From Clostridia bacterium (GTDB taxonomy: Bacteria; Bacillota; Clostridia; Oscillospirales; CAG-272), in contig CAAFLY010000061.1 in the NCBI GenBank assembly GCA_900763885.1, positions 1-64,000 on the forward strand: DNA of 64,000 nucleotides, written 5' to 3'. Shown in pieces: positions 8,044-16,079 of this stretch. Every line of letters begins with the position of its first letter. Position 1 is the first letter of the stretch. A program made the translations under genes and the position numbers. The notes beneath the pieces are model-generated. The model worked only from the letters and a program-made list of their open reading frames with translations. It had not been told where the DNA came from and did not search any database.

Positions 8044-9138
8044 ATGGCAATCGGTGCAAATGACAAGGTCCGTATCGGTATCATCGGCTGCGGCGGTATC
8101 GCAAACGGCAAGCATATGCCCTCTCTGAAAAAGCTCCCCAATGTGGAAATGGTGGCATTCTGCGACCTGATCGAGGAAAGGGCTGAAAAGGCGAAGCGCG
8201 ACTACGGCACGCCGGACGCGGCGGTCTACACAGATTATAAGAAGCTGCTTGCGGACAAGACCATCGATGTGGTACACGTCCTGACCCCGAACCGCGCGCA
8301 CAGCTTCATCACCGTAGACGCATTGGACGCCGGTAAGCACGTCATGTGTGAAAAGCCGATGGCGATCAACTCCGTGGAAGCGAAGAAGATGCTCGACGCG
8401 GCAAAGCGCAATGGCAAGAAGCTCACCATCGGGTACCAGAGCCGCCAGAGAAACGATTCCCAGTTCCTCAAGGGCGAAGCGCTGGCCGGCACCTTCGGCG
8501 ACATTTACTACGCGAAGGCGACCGCGATCCGTCGTCGTGCCGTTCCGACCTGGGGCGTGTTCCTGAACGAATACGAACAGGGCGGCGGTCCGCTCATCGA
8601 CATCGGTACCCACGCGCTCGACCTGACCCTGTGGATCATGGACAACTACAAGCCGAAATATTGCGTCGGGACCACGTACCATAAGCTCAACAACGACACC
8701 GAGACCGGCAACGCGTGGGGAGACTGGGATCCCGCGAAGTTTACCGTAGAGGACTGCGCGTTCGGCTTTGTTGTCATGGAAAACGGCGCGACCATCAACC
8801 TCGAATCCGCATGGGCGCTCAATACGCTGGAAGTGCGTGAAGCGGTCACCTCCGTGTGCGGCACCAAGGCAGGCGGCGATCTGTGGGACGGCGTGCGCAT
8901 CAACGGCATCCGTCAGGGCAGACAGTACGTGCTGAAGCCGGATCTCAACGCGGGCGGCGTGGCATTCTACGACGGCGACGCGGGCGACAACGCGGAAACG
9001 AGAGAAGCGAGACAGTGGATCAACGCGGTCATCAACGACAAGAACCCCTGCGTCCTCCCGGAACAGGCATTCTGCGTGACCCGGATTCTCGAGGGGATCT
9101 ACGAATCCGCAAAGACCGGCGACATCTATCGCTTCTGA
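8044..9138 (+). CDS. Gfo/Idh/MocA-family oxidoreductase (copy A)
   Basis: This is an NAD(P)-dependent dehydrogenase of the Gfo/Idh/MocA family, which oxidises or reduces hydroxyl groups on sugars, inositols or related cyclic polyols. The N-terminal Rossmann motif is GIIGCGGIANGKHMP, and the conserved EKP motif (CEKPMAIN, about residues 104-111) marks the catalytic-Lys region. GGGPLIDIGTHALDL is the conserved substrate-domain segment with its His. The protein has 364 residues and no signal peptide, so it is cytoplasmic. It is followed by a near-identical paralogue and a TIM-barrel isomerase, which together suggest a two-step conversion of a sugar or polyol; the substrate is not deducible. Confidence 0.85.
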   Translation: MAIGANDKVRIGIIGCGGIANGKHMPSLKKLPNVEMVAFCDLIEERAEKAKRDYGTPDAAVYTDYKKLLADKTIDVVHVLTPNRAHSFITVDALDAGKHVMCEKPMAINSVEAKKMLDAAKRNGKKLTIGYQSRQRNDSQFLKGEALAGTFGDIYYAKATAIRRRAVPTWGVFLNEYEQGGGPLIDIGTHALDLTLWIMDNYKPKYCVGTTYHKLNNDTETGNAWGDWDPAKFTVEDCAFGFVVMENGATINLESAWALNTLEVREAVTSVCGTKAGGDLWDGVRINGIRQGRQYVLKPDLNAGGVAFYDGDAGDNAETREARQWINAVINDKNPCVLPEQAFCVTRILEGIYESAKTGDIYRF

Positions 9139-9344
9139 TTGCTTCCCGCGCATACAGAGCGTATAGTCCATTCGGAAAGAAACGTTTGGCGCAAGTTAAC
9201 CGGGCGGCTCCCGCGGTGCGATCCGTTCTGTGACCTGCCCGACACAATTCCCATCACAAACAACCCGGTATGCCCGGAGAAATCCGCCGTACCGGACAGA
9301 CAGAAACGAAAGAATTACAGATCCATATCAAGGAGGAAACGGAC

Positions 9345-10430
9345 ATGGAAAAGGTAAGAATTGGTATCATCGGCTGCGGCGGTATCGCAAACGGCAAACA
9401 TATGCCCGCGCTGTCCCATCTCCCGAACGCGGAAATGGTGGCGTTCTGCGACCTGATCGAGGAAAGAGCGATCAAGGCGAAGCACGACTACGGTACCCCG
9501 GACGCGGCGGTATACACCGATTACAAGAAGCTGCTTGAGGACAAGACCATCGATGTGGTACACGTCCTGACCCCGAACCGCGCGCACAGCTTCATCACCG
9601 TGGACGCTCTCGACGCTGGCAAGCACGTCATGTGTGAAAAGCCGATGGCGATCAATTCCGTAGAAGCGAAGAAGATGCTCGACGCGGCGAAGCGCAACGG
9701 CAAGAAGCTCACGATTGGCTATCAGAACCGTCAGAGAAACGACTCTCTGTTCTTAAAGGCAGAGGCAGACGCCGGTACCTTCGGCGACATTTACTACGCA
9801 AAGGCGACCGCGATCCGTCGTCGTGCCGTTCCGACCTGGGGCGTGTTCCTGAACGAATACGAGCAGGGCGGCGGTCCGCTCATCGACATCGGTACCCACG
9901 CGCTGGACCTGACTCTGTGGACGATGAACAACTACAAGCCGAAGTACTGCGTCGGCACCACCTACCACAAGCTCAACAACGATACCGAGACCGGCAACGC
10001 GTGGGGCGACTGGGATCCCGCGAAGTTTACCGTAGAGGATTGCGCGTTCGGCTTTGTCGTCATGGAAAACGGCGCGACCATCAACCTCGAATCCGCATGG
10101 GCGCTCAACACTCTTGACGTCAAGGAAGCCGTTACCTCCGTGTGCGGCACCAAGGCAGGCGGCGATCTGTGGGACGGCGTGCGCATCAACGGCATCCGTC
10201 AGGGCAGACAGTACGTGCTGAAGCCGAACCTCAATGCGGGCGGTGTTGCGTTCTATGAAGGCGACGGCGGAGACGATCCGGCTACCAGAGAAGCGAGACA
10301 GTGGATCAACGCGGTCATCAACGACAAGAATCCCTGCGTCCTTCCGGAACAGGCATTCTGTGTGACCCAGATCCTCGAGGGTATCTACGAATCCGCAAAG
10401 ACCGGCGACATCTATCGCTTCACCAAGTAA
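9345..10430 (+). CDS. Gfo/Idh/MocA-family oxidoreductase (copy B)
   Basis: This second Gfo/Idh/MocA dehydrogenase aligns to the 8044 gene without gaps over about 358 residues. By eye there are only about 22 substitutions, clustered near residues 20-45, 125-140 and 290-315. It keeps GIIGCGGIANGKHMP, CEKPMAIN and IDIGTHALDL. ATG 9345 follows AAGGAGG; the frame is open further upstream but lacks a better ribosome binding site. The protein has 361 residues. The 206 bases between the copies contain no other gene. It is probably a product of recent tandem duplication, perhaps with divergent substrate preference. Confidence 0.85.
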   Translation: MEKVRIGIIGCGGIANGKHMPALSHLPNAEMVAFCDLIEERAIKAKHDYGTPDAAVYTDYKKLLEDKTIDVVHVLTPNRAHSFITVDALDAGKHVMCEKPMAINSVEAKKMLDAAKRNGKKLTIGYQNRQRNDSLFLKAEADAGTFGDIYYAKATAIRRRAVPTWGVFLNEYEQGGGPLIDIGTHALDLTLWTMNNYKPKYCVGTTYHKLNNDTETGNAWGDWDPAKFTVEDCAFGFVVMENGATINLESAWALNTLDVKEAVTSVCGTKAGGDLWDGVRINGIRQGRQYVLKPNLNAGGVAFYEGDGGDDPATREARQWINAVINDKNPCVLPEQAFCVTQILEGIYESAKTGDIYRFTK

Positions 10431-10540
10431 TTTCAAATACCATACGCGCGGCACGGGAATTCCAGAGAGAGAGAGGACCCCGTGTCGTGTGCGTACAACG
10501 AACCCACCATCAGACTATTGACGAAAGGATACAGATACCT

Positions 10541-11509
10541 ATGAAACTCTGCGTACTTGCCAATCTGTATGCGAAGAAGCCGCTTGAAGAAGTTCTGCCC
10601 ATGCTCAAGGGAATGGGTGTGGAGGCGGTAGAGATCGGCTGCGGCGGTTATCCGGGCAAGGATCACTGCGATCCCGAGGTGCTCCTGAATGACGACGCAA
10701 AGCTGAAACAGTGGCTCGATCTGTTTGAAAAATACGACATCGAGCTTGCCGCGCTGTCGTGCCATGGCAATCCGGTCCATCCCGATCCGGCGATCGCTGC
10801 CGCTTATGATAAGGACTTCCGCAACGCCGTGCTCCTCGCCGAAAAGGTCGGAGTAGACACCATCGTGACCTTCTCCGGTTGTCCGGGCGATCATCCGGGC
10901 GCGAAATATCCGAACTGGGTCACCTGCCCGTGGCCGGAGGACTTCTTAGCCGTTCTTGAATACCAGTGGAACGAGGTCCTCATCCCGTACTGGAAGGAAG
11001 CCTGCGCGTTTGCGGAGGCACATCACGTCAACCGGATCGCGCTGGAGCTCCATCCCGGCTTCTGCTGCTACAACACGGAAACCCTTCTGAAGCTCCGCAA
11101 AGCGGTAGGTCCCGTGATCGGCGCGAACTTTGACCCGTCCCACCTCATCTGGCAGGGCATGGAGCCCGCAGCGGCCATCCGTATGCTCGGCGACGCGATC
11201 TACCACGTACACGCCAAGGATACCAAGATCGACGAAATCAACAAGGCGCGCATCGGTGTGCTCGATACCAAGCATTACAGCGATGAAGCCAACCGCGCAT
11301 GGGTGTTCCGTGCTGTCGGATACGGTCATGACGCCGCGTACTGGAAGGATATCATGGACAATCTCCGTTTGGTCGGCTATGACCGCGTGCTCTCCATCGA
11401 GCATGAGGACAGCCTGATGTCCATCGATGAAGGTCTGTCCAAGGCGGTGGAATGCTTAAAGACCGTCATCATGCACGATCCGAAGCCGGGTACCATGTCC
11501 TGGGCATAA
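10541..11509 (+). CDS. Sugar phosphate isomerase/epimerase-like TIM-barrel protein
   Basis: This is a member of the xylose-isomerase-like TIM-barrel superfamily (AP endonuclease 2 fold), metal-dependent enzymes that isomerise or epimerise keto-sugars or inosose-type compounds. Visible metal and active-site segments are EIGCGG near residue 30, ALELHPGFCCYN, NFDPSHLIWQG and HAKDTKID. The protein has 322 residues and no signal peptide. It lies 110 bases downstream of the dehydrogenase pair on the same strand, so it probably acts on their product. ATG 10541 follows GAAAGGAT. Its stop overlaps the next small gene (TAATG). Confidence 0.82.
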   Translation: MKLCVLANLYAKKPLEEVLPMLKGMGVEAVEIGCGGYPGKDHCDPEVLLNDDAKLKQWLDLFEKYDIELAALSCHGNPVHPDPAIAAAYDKDFRNAVLLAEKVGVDTIVTFSGCPGDHPGAKYPNWVTCPWPEDFLAVLEYQWNEVLIPYWKEACAFAEAHHVNRIALELHPGFCCYNTETLLKLRKAVGPVIGANFDPSHLIWQGMEPAAAIRMLGDAIYHVHAKDTKIDEINKARIGVLDTKHYSDEANRAWVFRAVGYGHDAAYWKDIMDNLRLVGYDRVLSIEHEDSLMSIDEGLSKAVECLKTVIMHDPKPGTMSWA

Positions 11510-11646
11510 TGACCGCCCCATTCACCAGCGATTCCATCGTTCCGATCTGGATCGCTGTCGGTGTGTCCGGCGCCGCAATGGTGGCCTGCGTGATCCATTT
11601 TGTCGTCCAGAAGCTCCTTGCACGCCGGAAAAAGCGAGAAAAATAA
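11509..11646 (+). CDS. Small single-span membrane protein, translationally coupled
   Basis: This 45-residue reading frame starts at the A of the upstream stop (TAATG). It encodes one hydrophobic segment (about residues 11-34, IVPIWIAVGVSGAAMVACVI) followed by a basic tail LLARRKKREK, which predicts an N-out, C-in topology. No family is recognised. The overlapping start and the terminator immediately after it suggest a real, coupled end of the operon. It may also be a chance frame, because no ribosome binding site of its own is obvious. Confidence 0.5.
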   Translation: MTAPFTSDSIVPIWIAVGVSGAAMVACVIHFVVQKLLARRKKREK

Positions 11647-11650
11647 AAAA

Positions 11651-11696
11651 ACGCGAGGGATTTCGATTCGTGATGAATCGGGTCCCTCGCCTTTTT
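11651..11696 (+). terminator. Intrinsic terminator of the oxidoreductase/isomerase operon
   Basis: GCGAGGGA (11653-11660) pairs with TCCCTCGC (11683-11690), with further inner pairing of CGATTC and GAATCG, followed by CTTTTT. It also has an A-rich 5' flank, so it could work for the convergent gene at 11709 as well. Confidence 0.85.
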
Positions 11697-11708
11697 GTGG
11701 CTCTCCGC

Positions 11709-12218
11709 TCATTCCGCGCCGCCAAAACCGCACAGCAGAACGCCGTTATCGATCTCCAGAACCGCGTAACGCGGCTTGTATCCGCTGCCTGCCGCACCGG
11801 GGTTGATGAGACGCACCGATTTGCCGTAGATGGTGTCCATACGTGTATCCTCGGCGACATGGGTGTGACCGAACAGCACGACATCCGCTCCGGCTCTGGC
11901 TCCGGCATTCGCGGCGGTTTCGAGATCGTTTTTGACCTGCAGCCGATGGCCATGCGTCGCGAAGAAGGTGACGCCGCCCTCCGTAAATACCTCGGAATAG
12001 GGAATCGGCGGATGGGCTCCGAACAGCACGTCCTCTCCGTTTCCGGCAACCTGCGTCGTCGGGATGTCCGGGTACCGCTCACGAAGCAGGGAAAAATCGC
12101 GATAACCGTCGCCTAAGTGGACGATCCGCGCGACCGGACCGGCGGCGACATGGGCTTTCACGGCGTTGAGCATGGCTCCCGGATTGCCGTGTGTATCGGA
12201 AAAAACGAGGATCTTCAT
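11709..12218 (-). CDS. YfcE/MJ0936-type metallophosphoesterase
   Basis: This small calcineurin-like phosphodiesterase has 169 residues, normal for the YfcE family. All metal-binding blocks are visible in order: FSDTHGN at the N-terminus, HLGDGYRD, VAGNGED (replacing GNHE), FATHGHRL and LFGHTHVAE. Members cleave phosphodiester bonds in vitro; the physiological substrate is unknown. The start is ATG at 12218-12216, preceded by AAGGAGG. It is cytoplasmic and convergent with the isomerase operon. Confidence 0.85.
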   Translation of the reverse strand: MKILVFSDTHGNPGAMLNAVKAHVAAGPVARIVHLGDGYRDFSLLRERYPDIPTTQVAGNGEDVLFGAHPPIPYSEVFTEGGVTFFATHGHRLQVKNDLETAANAGARAGADVVLFGHTHVAEDTRMDTIYGKSVRLINPGAAGSGYKPRYAVLEIDNGVLLCGFGGAE

Positions 12219-12359
12219 ATGCTTTGCCTCCTTGGCGTCTTTTGTGTATCGCGGACTGCGAAAAGCCGTGCGCACCGAATGAAAACGCGGCGCATACACT
12301 GCAAAATGACGGTAGAAATATCGTGCAAACCGCACTGTACAACAGGGGAGGGTGATACG

Positions 12360-12572
12360 ATGAAGCTGGATCGGAAAACCATCGACGGATTTCTGCGCCT
12401 GCCGGACGATAAGCTGTGGCAGCTCATCCGACTGCTTGCCGGACCGAATACGTCCCTCGGGGAGCCGAACGCGGAAATGCTGGGAAAGCTGCGCGCGGTA
12501 CTCACGGCACTGACCGAAGCGGATCTCGAACGGATCGACGCACTGCGCGCTGTATGGAAAGATACGAAATAG
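12360..12572 (+). CDS. Small hypothetical protein (70 aa)
   Basis: A helical, charged protein beginning MKLDRKTIDGFLRLPDDKLW, with no membrane segment and no recognised catalytic motif. ATG 12360 is preceded by GGGGAGGG at a good distance. It is the first of three small same-strand genes spaced 12 and 1 bases apart, which points to a single transcription unit. Sequences of this style recur in Clostridia, but I cannot name a function. Confidence 0.65.
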   Translation: MKLDRKTIDGFLRLPDDKLWQLIRLLAGPNTSLGEPNAEMLGKLRAVLTALTEADLERIDALRAVWKDTK

Positions 12573-12584
12573 GGGGAGAGCGAT

Positions 12585-12992
12585 ATGGATGGAGATCTTA
12601 CCAAAAAAGTCAGTGAAATCATGGCAAATCCGGAGTTCCAATCGCTGGTACGGGAACTGCGCGGCGGAGAGGAAATGCCGGATGCGTCGGAAGTCAGCGC
12701 GAAGCTGCCGGAGGTACTGTCCACCTTCGGACCGATGCTGTCCGGTCTGATGGGCAACGCGGGAAAAGGGGATCCAGGCGCGCCGAAACCGGAAGAAACA
12801 TCGGAAAACGCCAAGCCGGCCATGGCGAAATCCTTCCTCGGCGATCCCGGCAACCGCAATCGGCTGTTGACCGCGCTGAAGCCGTATCTCAGTCGGGAAC
12901 GGGGCGTGCTGATCGACCGTGCCATGTCGGCGATGCAGTTTGGGGAGATGCTTGGCGGCGCAGGGGAGAAATCCGGTGGAGGTGACGAGTAA
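12585..12992 (+). CDS. Hypothetical protein (135 aa)
   Basis: A soluble, Gly/Pro/Glu-containing protein. It has a helical start (KKVSEIMANPEFQSLVREL), a low-complexity middle with AKLPEVLSTFGPMLSGLMGN, and a C-terminal helical part NRLLTALKPYLSRERGVLID. The repeated LLTALKPYL and LIDRAMSAMQFGEML pattern suggests amphipathic helices. ATG 12585 follows GGGGGAGAGCGAT. It is the middle gene of the small-gene trio. No family is assigned. Confidence 0.65.
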   Translation: MDGDLTKKVSEIMANPEFQSLVRELRGGEEMPDASEVSAKLPEVLSTFGPMLSGLMGNAGKGDPGAPKPEETSENAKPAMAKSFLGDPGNRNRLLTALKPYLSRERGVLIDRAMSAMQFGEMLGGAGEKSGGGDE

Positions 12993-12993
12993 G

Positions 12994-13569
12994 GTGTACG
13001 TCAGAGGTCAGAATCGCGGACTCGACGATCCGGGACAGGGGAGCTATCGGATCCCGCCCGGATACCGGGGAAACGCCTTCCCAGGGCCGGAGGATGTAAA
13101 GGTTCACACGCCGCAGATCTATTCCCGTGGGAGAAATCCGGTGCGCACAGAGCACACGCAGGGTATGAAAGTCTACTCGCCGCGCCAAAGGGATATGGAG
13201 ACGGATCCGCCATATCGGAATGATGTCGAGGAGCCCATTGCGGCGCAGGAAGCGGATTATGCAGAGCCGGATGTGCCATACGACACGGATATTGCCGCAG
13301 GATCCACCGATACAGCCGCTCCCCTATGGGACACGATGGCGGAGCCTTCCGCGGAGGAGGGAAATGTTGCGGCAATGACGCAGGATCCGTACAGCGGCAG
13401 GCACGCGGAGGGAAATCGACTGCTCGGCGAAGTCTTTTCCGCGTTGTTTCGGAATCTGCGCCGGGAGGATTGGCTCCTTGTGGCACTGCTCGCTCTGTTT
13501 CTTCTCGACGGGAGCGCGTCGCCGGATGTTCTGCTCCTCCTTGCCGTCCTGCTCGCCTATCGCGCATAA
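12994..13569 (+). CDS. Hypothetical protein with hydrophobic C-terminus (191 aa)
   Basis: The start is chosen at GTG 12994: GGAGGTGA at 12978-12985 gives an 8-base spacing, and the upstream stop is at 12990-12992. The N-terminal part is Pro/Gly/Arg-rich (IPPGYRGNAFPGPEDVKVH) and acidic in the middle. The last ~45 residues are Leu-rich (REDWLLVALLALFLLDG, then VLLLLAVLLAYRA) and probably membrane-associated, making this a tail-anchored architecture. It is the last gene of the trio. No known family is recognised with confidence. Confidence 0.65.
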   Translation: MYVRGQNRGLDDPGQGSYRIPPGYRGNAFPGPEDVKVHTPQIYSRGRNPVRTEHTQGMKVYSPRQRDMETDPPYRNDVEEPIAAQEADYAEPDVPYDTDIAAGSTDTAAPLWDTMAEPSAEEGNVAAMTQDPYSGRHAEGNRLLGEVFSALFRNLRREDWLLVALLALFLLDGSASPDVLLLLAVLLAYRA

Positions 13570-13664
13570 GACCGGACCAGGTCACAGGCGGATGCTACGG
13601 GGAATACTGGCGGGAACACGATTCTTGCGGTACGATCAATGGCTGTGCTGCACAAATCAGCCTT

Positions 13665-14723
13665 TCAATCGGCCTTTTCCTGTTCTTCCGGGATGGCGGC
13701 GAGGGTCCGGCGTACCTCCGGCAAAAGGGCGGCGGCACGACATAGCGGTTCACTGTATTTGAAATCGAGCGTTTCCCAGTCCTCCGTGCCGCAGTCGATG
13801 GTGAACGAAAAACAAAGCCCGCCCTCCACAGCCTCTGCGGAAAACGGCAGTGTATGCGTGTGAAGAAGATACTGGATGTAGTAAAGGAGACTGCGATGGC
13901 GCGGTGTGGCGTCAACCAGCGGTGTGATGCTGTCGCGGAGCCAGAGTATATCCGGAATTTGCGCGGATCTCGCCCGGAAGGAAATGGTGATCTCGCCGCC
14001 GCGCCGGATCAGTGTGCCGTAGAGTGCAAAATCCGCGTCCGCTATCCGATAGAGGTATAGGTGGAGCGCAAAGAGCAGGTACACAAAGGGCTTCACGGCA
14101 AGACGGACGGTGTATTCATCCCGTGCATCCGGCGGCGGCAAAAGGAGCGAAAGCGGCACATCGCGGTACAGAGGTTCATCGCCGATCGTTTTTCCGAACC
14201 AGTCGAATAAGGCGGTGAGATCGGTCCGACAGGGGGCGTCCGCGGCGCAAATGCCGTCGTTCCCATATAGCGGTAGAAATGGGGATGTTTCCGCAAAGAC
14301 CGATTCCGGCTCCCGCTGCAGCGCGTCACGCCATTCCGGGATCGCAGACAAAGCGGTATCCAACAGCGGCAGGATCCTGTGTGCGTAGGGGGAGGTTTTC
14401 GCGTACAACTCCGCCGTACTTGTGTAGAGCGTCGCGCGGATGGTGCCGTCCGTAGCCTTTTCGAAAAACGCGGCACGGAAAAAGTAAAACGGACGGAGGG
14501 ACAACAGCAGTTCATTCTCCGCCGGATCGTCCGACACTGCGGCGGCACAGAACGCGCGCAGCGTATCGCGGTCCGTAGGGGAAAGCGCGCTGTAGAACCG
14601 TGCGGTAAACGCCGTCATCCCCTCTCCGGTATCCGCGTCCGGAATTCCGGAAAAAAGCGGGGAATCCGAGACGGACACGATCGATCCGTCCGGCGCGAAA
14701 TAGAGCTGTGGCTTCGCTGTCAT
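13665..14723 (-). CDS. Hypothetical protein (352 aa)
   Basis: The product begins TAKPQLYFAPDGSIVSVSDS after ATG 14723-14721, which is preceded by GGAGGACAAT. It appears soluble, with alternating acidic and aromatic stretches and a short hydrophobic patch FVYLLFALHLYLYRI around residues 226-240. The C-terminal half (GGEITISFRARS, then GLCFSFTIDC) faintly resembles the architecture of sensor-kinase-like proteins, but no ATP-binding motif is visible. I do not assign a function. It is the last gene of a three-gene minus-strand unit. Confidence 0.6.
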   Translation of the reverse strand: MTAKPQLYFAPDGSIVSVSDSPLFSGIPDADTGEGMTAFTARFYSALSPTDRDTLRAFCAAAVSDDPAENELLLSLRPFYFFRAAFFEKATDGTIRATLYTSTAELYAKTSPYAHRILPLLDTALSAIPEWRDALQREPESVFAETSPFLPLYGNDGICAADAPCRTDLTALFDWFGKTIGDEPLYRDVPLSLLLPPPDARDEYTVRLAVKPFVYLLFALHLYLYRIADADFALYGTLIRRGGEITISFRARSAQIPDILWLRDSITPLVDATPRHRSLLYYIQYLLHTHTLPFSAEAVEGGLCFSFTIDCGTEDWETLDFKYSEPLCRAAALLPEVRRTLAAIPEEQEKAD

Positions 14724-14791
14724 ATTGTCCTCCATTGTCCATGGCTGCCCCGGCGTATGGGCAGACCGGATCTGTTTTTGCCATAGCCGTA

Positions 14792-16051
14792 TCAATACCA
14801 GGAATTGCCGTCCGTGCGGTAGGAGAGATCCTCCGTTTCCGGTGCGGTTTCCGCCGGCTGCTCTGTATTGCCATCTCCGGACGAGGAGGTTTCCGTCGAA
14901 CGGGTGACGGCGTAGGGATTGACGCGGCTCTTTATTTCCGGGGTGGTTTCGGATTCGGCCTCCGCGGGAATCACGGGGATCACATCGTCCTCATCCTCTT
15001 TGGGTACCGTCATCGCGTCCTGCAGTGCATCCGCAGTGACCTCGCGCGCGTATTGTCTGTTGGTGATTCCGAGCGCATCGAGAACCACGCTTTGCGCCGC
15101 CAGCAGAGAAGGCTCGCCGCCCAGATACACGCGCATATTGTACACCTGAAAGCTTCCCTTGAGGGAGCGGCAGATCGTTTCCATGGTCATGGCGCCGTCC
15201 CCTTTGGTGGAGATGGGCGCGTCGGTCAGATCGATCGCTAAAAAATCGACTGCGGATGCCGTCATCTGCACCTGCTTGGCGTAGGCTGCCTCGATGTAGA
15301 CCGTATGCGGCAGAAGCGCGCCGATGGTCCCATTGTCCCCGACCTCTTCCCGGACATGTTCCAGATAGGTGCGGGCGTAATTGATCGCGTCGGTATCCGC
15401 GTCACGGTCGGTCAGTCCGCAGAACAGCACCTCATCGGCGCCCATGGCGAACAGCTCTCTGGCGATTGTGCCGTCGAGGATCGCTGCCGCTTCTGCGTTG
15501 AGCGTACTGAGGGAAGCTTCAATCCGCACGGATAGCCGGAGATTTTCCGCCTTTATCGCGTCGCATAGGATGGACAAGCGTCTGTATACACTGTCGCCCG
15601 TGATCTCCGCGGTGTCGAGCGGCTGATGGAGGAGTGTGAGCAGTGTCGGCGAGGTGTAGTAGTACCCATCGGCGTCGTTCACGGCGAGGGATATGGTATC
15701 GTAGGTCTCGGCAAGCGATCGCAGACGGAGGATAAGCGCGTCCTCCGCGTCGGGGGTAAGTCCTGCCTCGGTCCGCCGGATCCAGTCGATGGCACAGGCG
15801 TTGACGATCAGCGTGGAGTACTGTTCCGTATCCGTATCGGATTCCATTTCGGCATCCTTGCGGGACACTGCGTTGCCGGACGGAGGCTTCAGGCTGTCCA
15901 GCGCATCCGACGCCGCCTCCACATGCCGTTTCAGGAGATTGCCGGTGAGGATGGCAAGTCCGAAAATCGCGGCGGCGCAGAGAATCACAAAGAGGATCTT
16001 CAGAAGCACCGCTTTTGCTTTTTGATTCGCTTTTCGCCGGTAGTACCGCAT
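14792..16051 (-). CDS. Membrane-anchored TIM-barrel-like protein of unknown function
   Basis: A short basic start (MRYYRRKANQKAK) and one hydrophobic segment (about residues 15-41) anchor a large extracytoplasmic part. The domain from about 75 to 350 has the rhythm of a glycosidase-type TIM barrel (LIVNACAIDWIRR, ISLAVNDADGYYY, LRLSVRIEASLS, DEVLFCGLTDRD, VDFLAIDLTDA). I see no unambiguous catalytic acid pair. The C-terminal ~60 residues are Glu/Thr/Ser-rich and probably disordered. ATG 16051-16049 follows AAAGGAGG. It lies 28 bases downstream of the foldase gene, so a role at the cell surface is likely. Confidence 0.62.
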   Translation of the reverse strand: MRYYRRKANQKAKAVLLKILFVILCAAAIFGLAILTGNLLKRHVEAASDALDSLKPPSGNAVSRKDAEMESDTDTEQYSTLIVNACAIDWIRRTEAGLTPDAEDALILRLRSLAETYDTISLAVNDADGYYYTSPTLLTLLHQPLDTAEITGDSVYRRLSILCDAIKAENLRLSVRIEASLSTLNAEAAAILDGTIARELFAMGADEVLFCGLTDRDADTDAINYARTYLEHVREEVGDNGTIGALLPHTVYIEAAYAKQVQMTASAVDFLAIDLTDAPISTKGDGAMTMETICRSLKGSFQVYNMRVYLGGEPSLLAAQSVVLDALGITNRQYAREVTADALQDAMTVPKEDEDDVIPVIPAEAESETTPEIKSRVNPYAVTRSTETSSSGDGNTEQPAETAPETEDLSYRTDGNSWY

Positions 16052-16079
16052 GGCGTGCCTCCTTTCCGGCAGAGAATTC

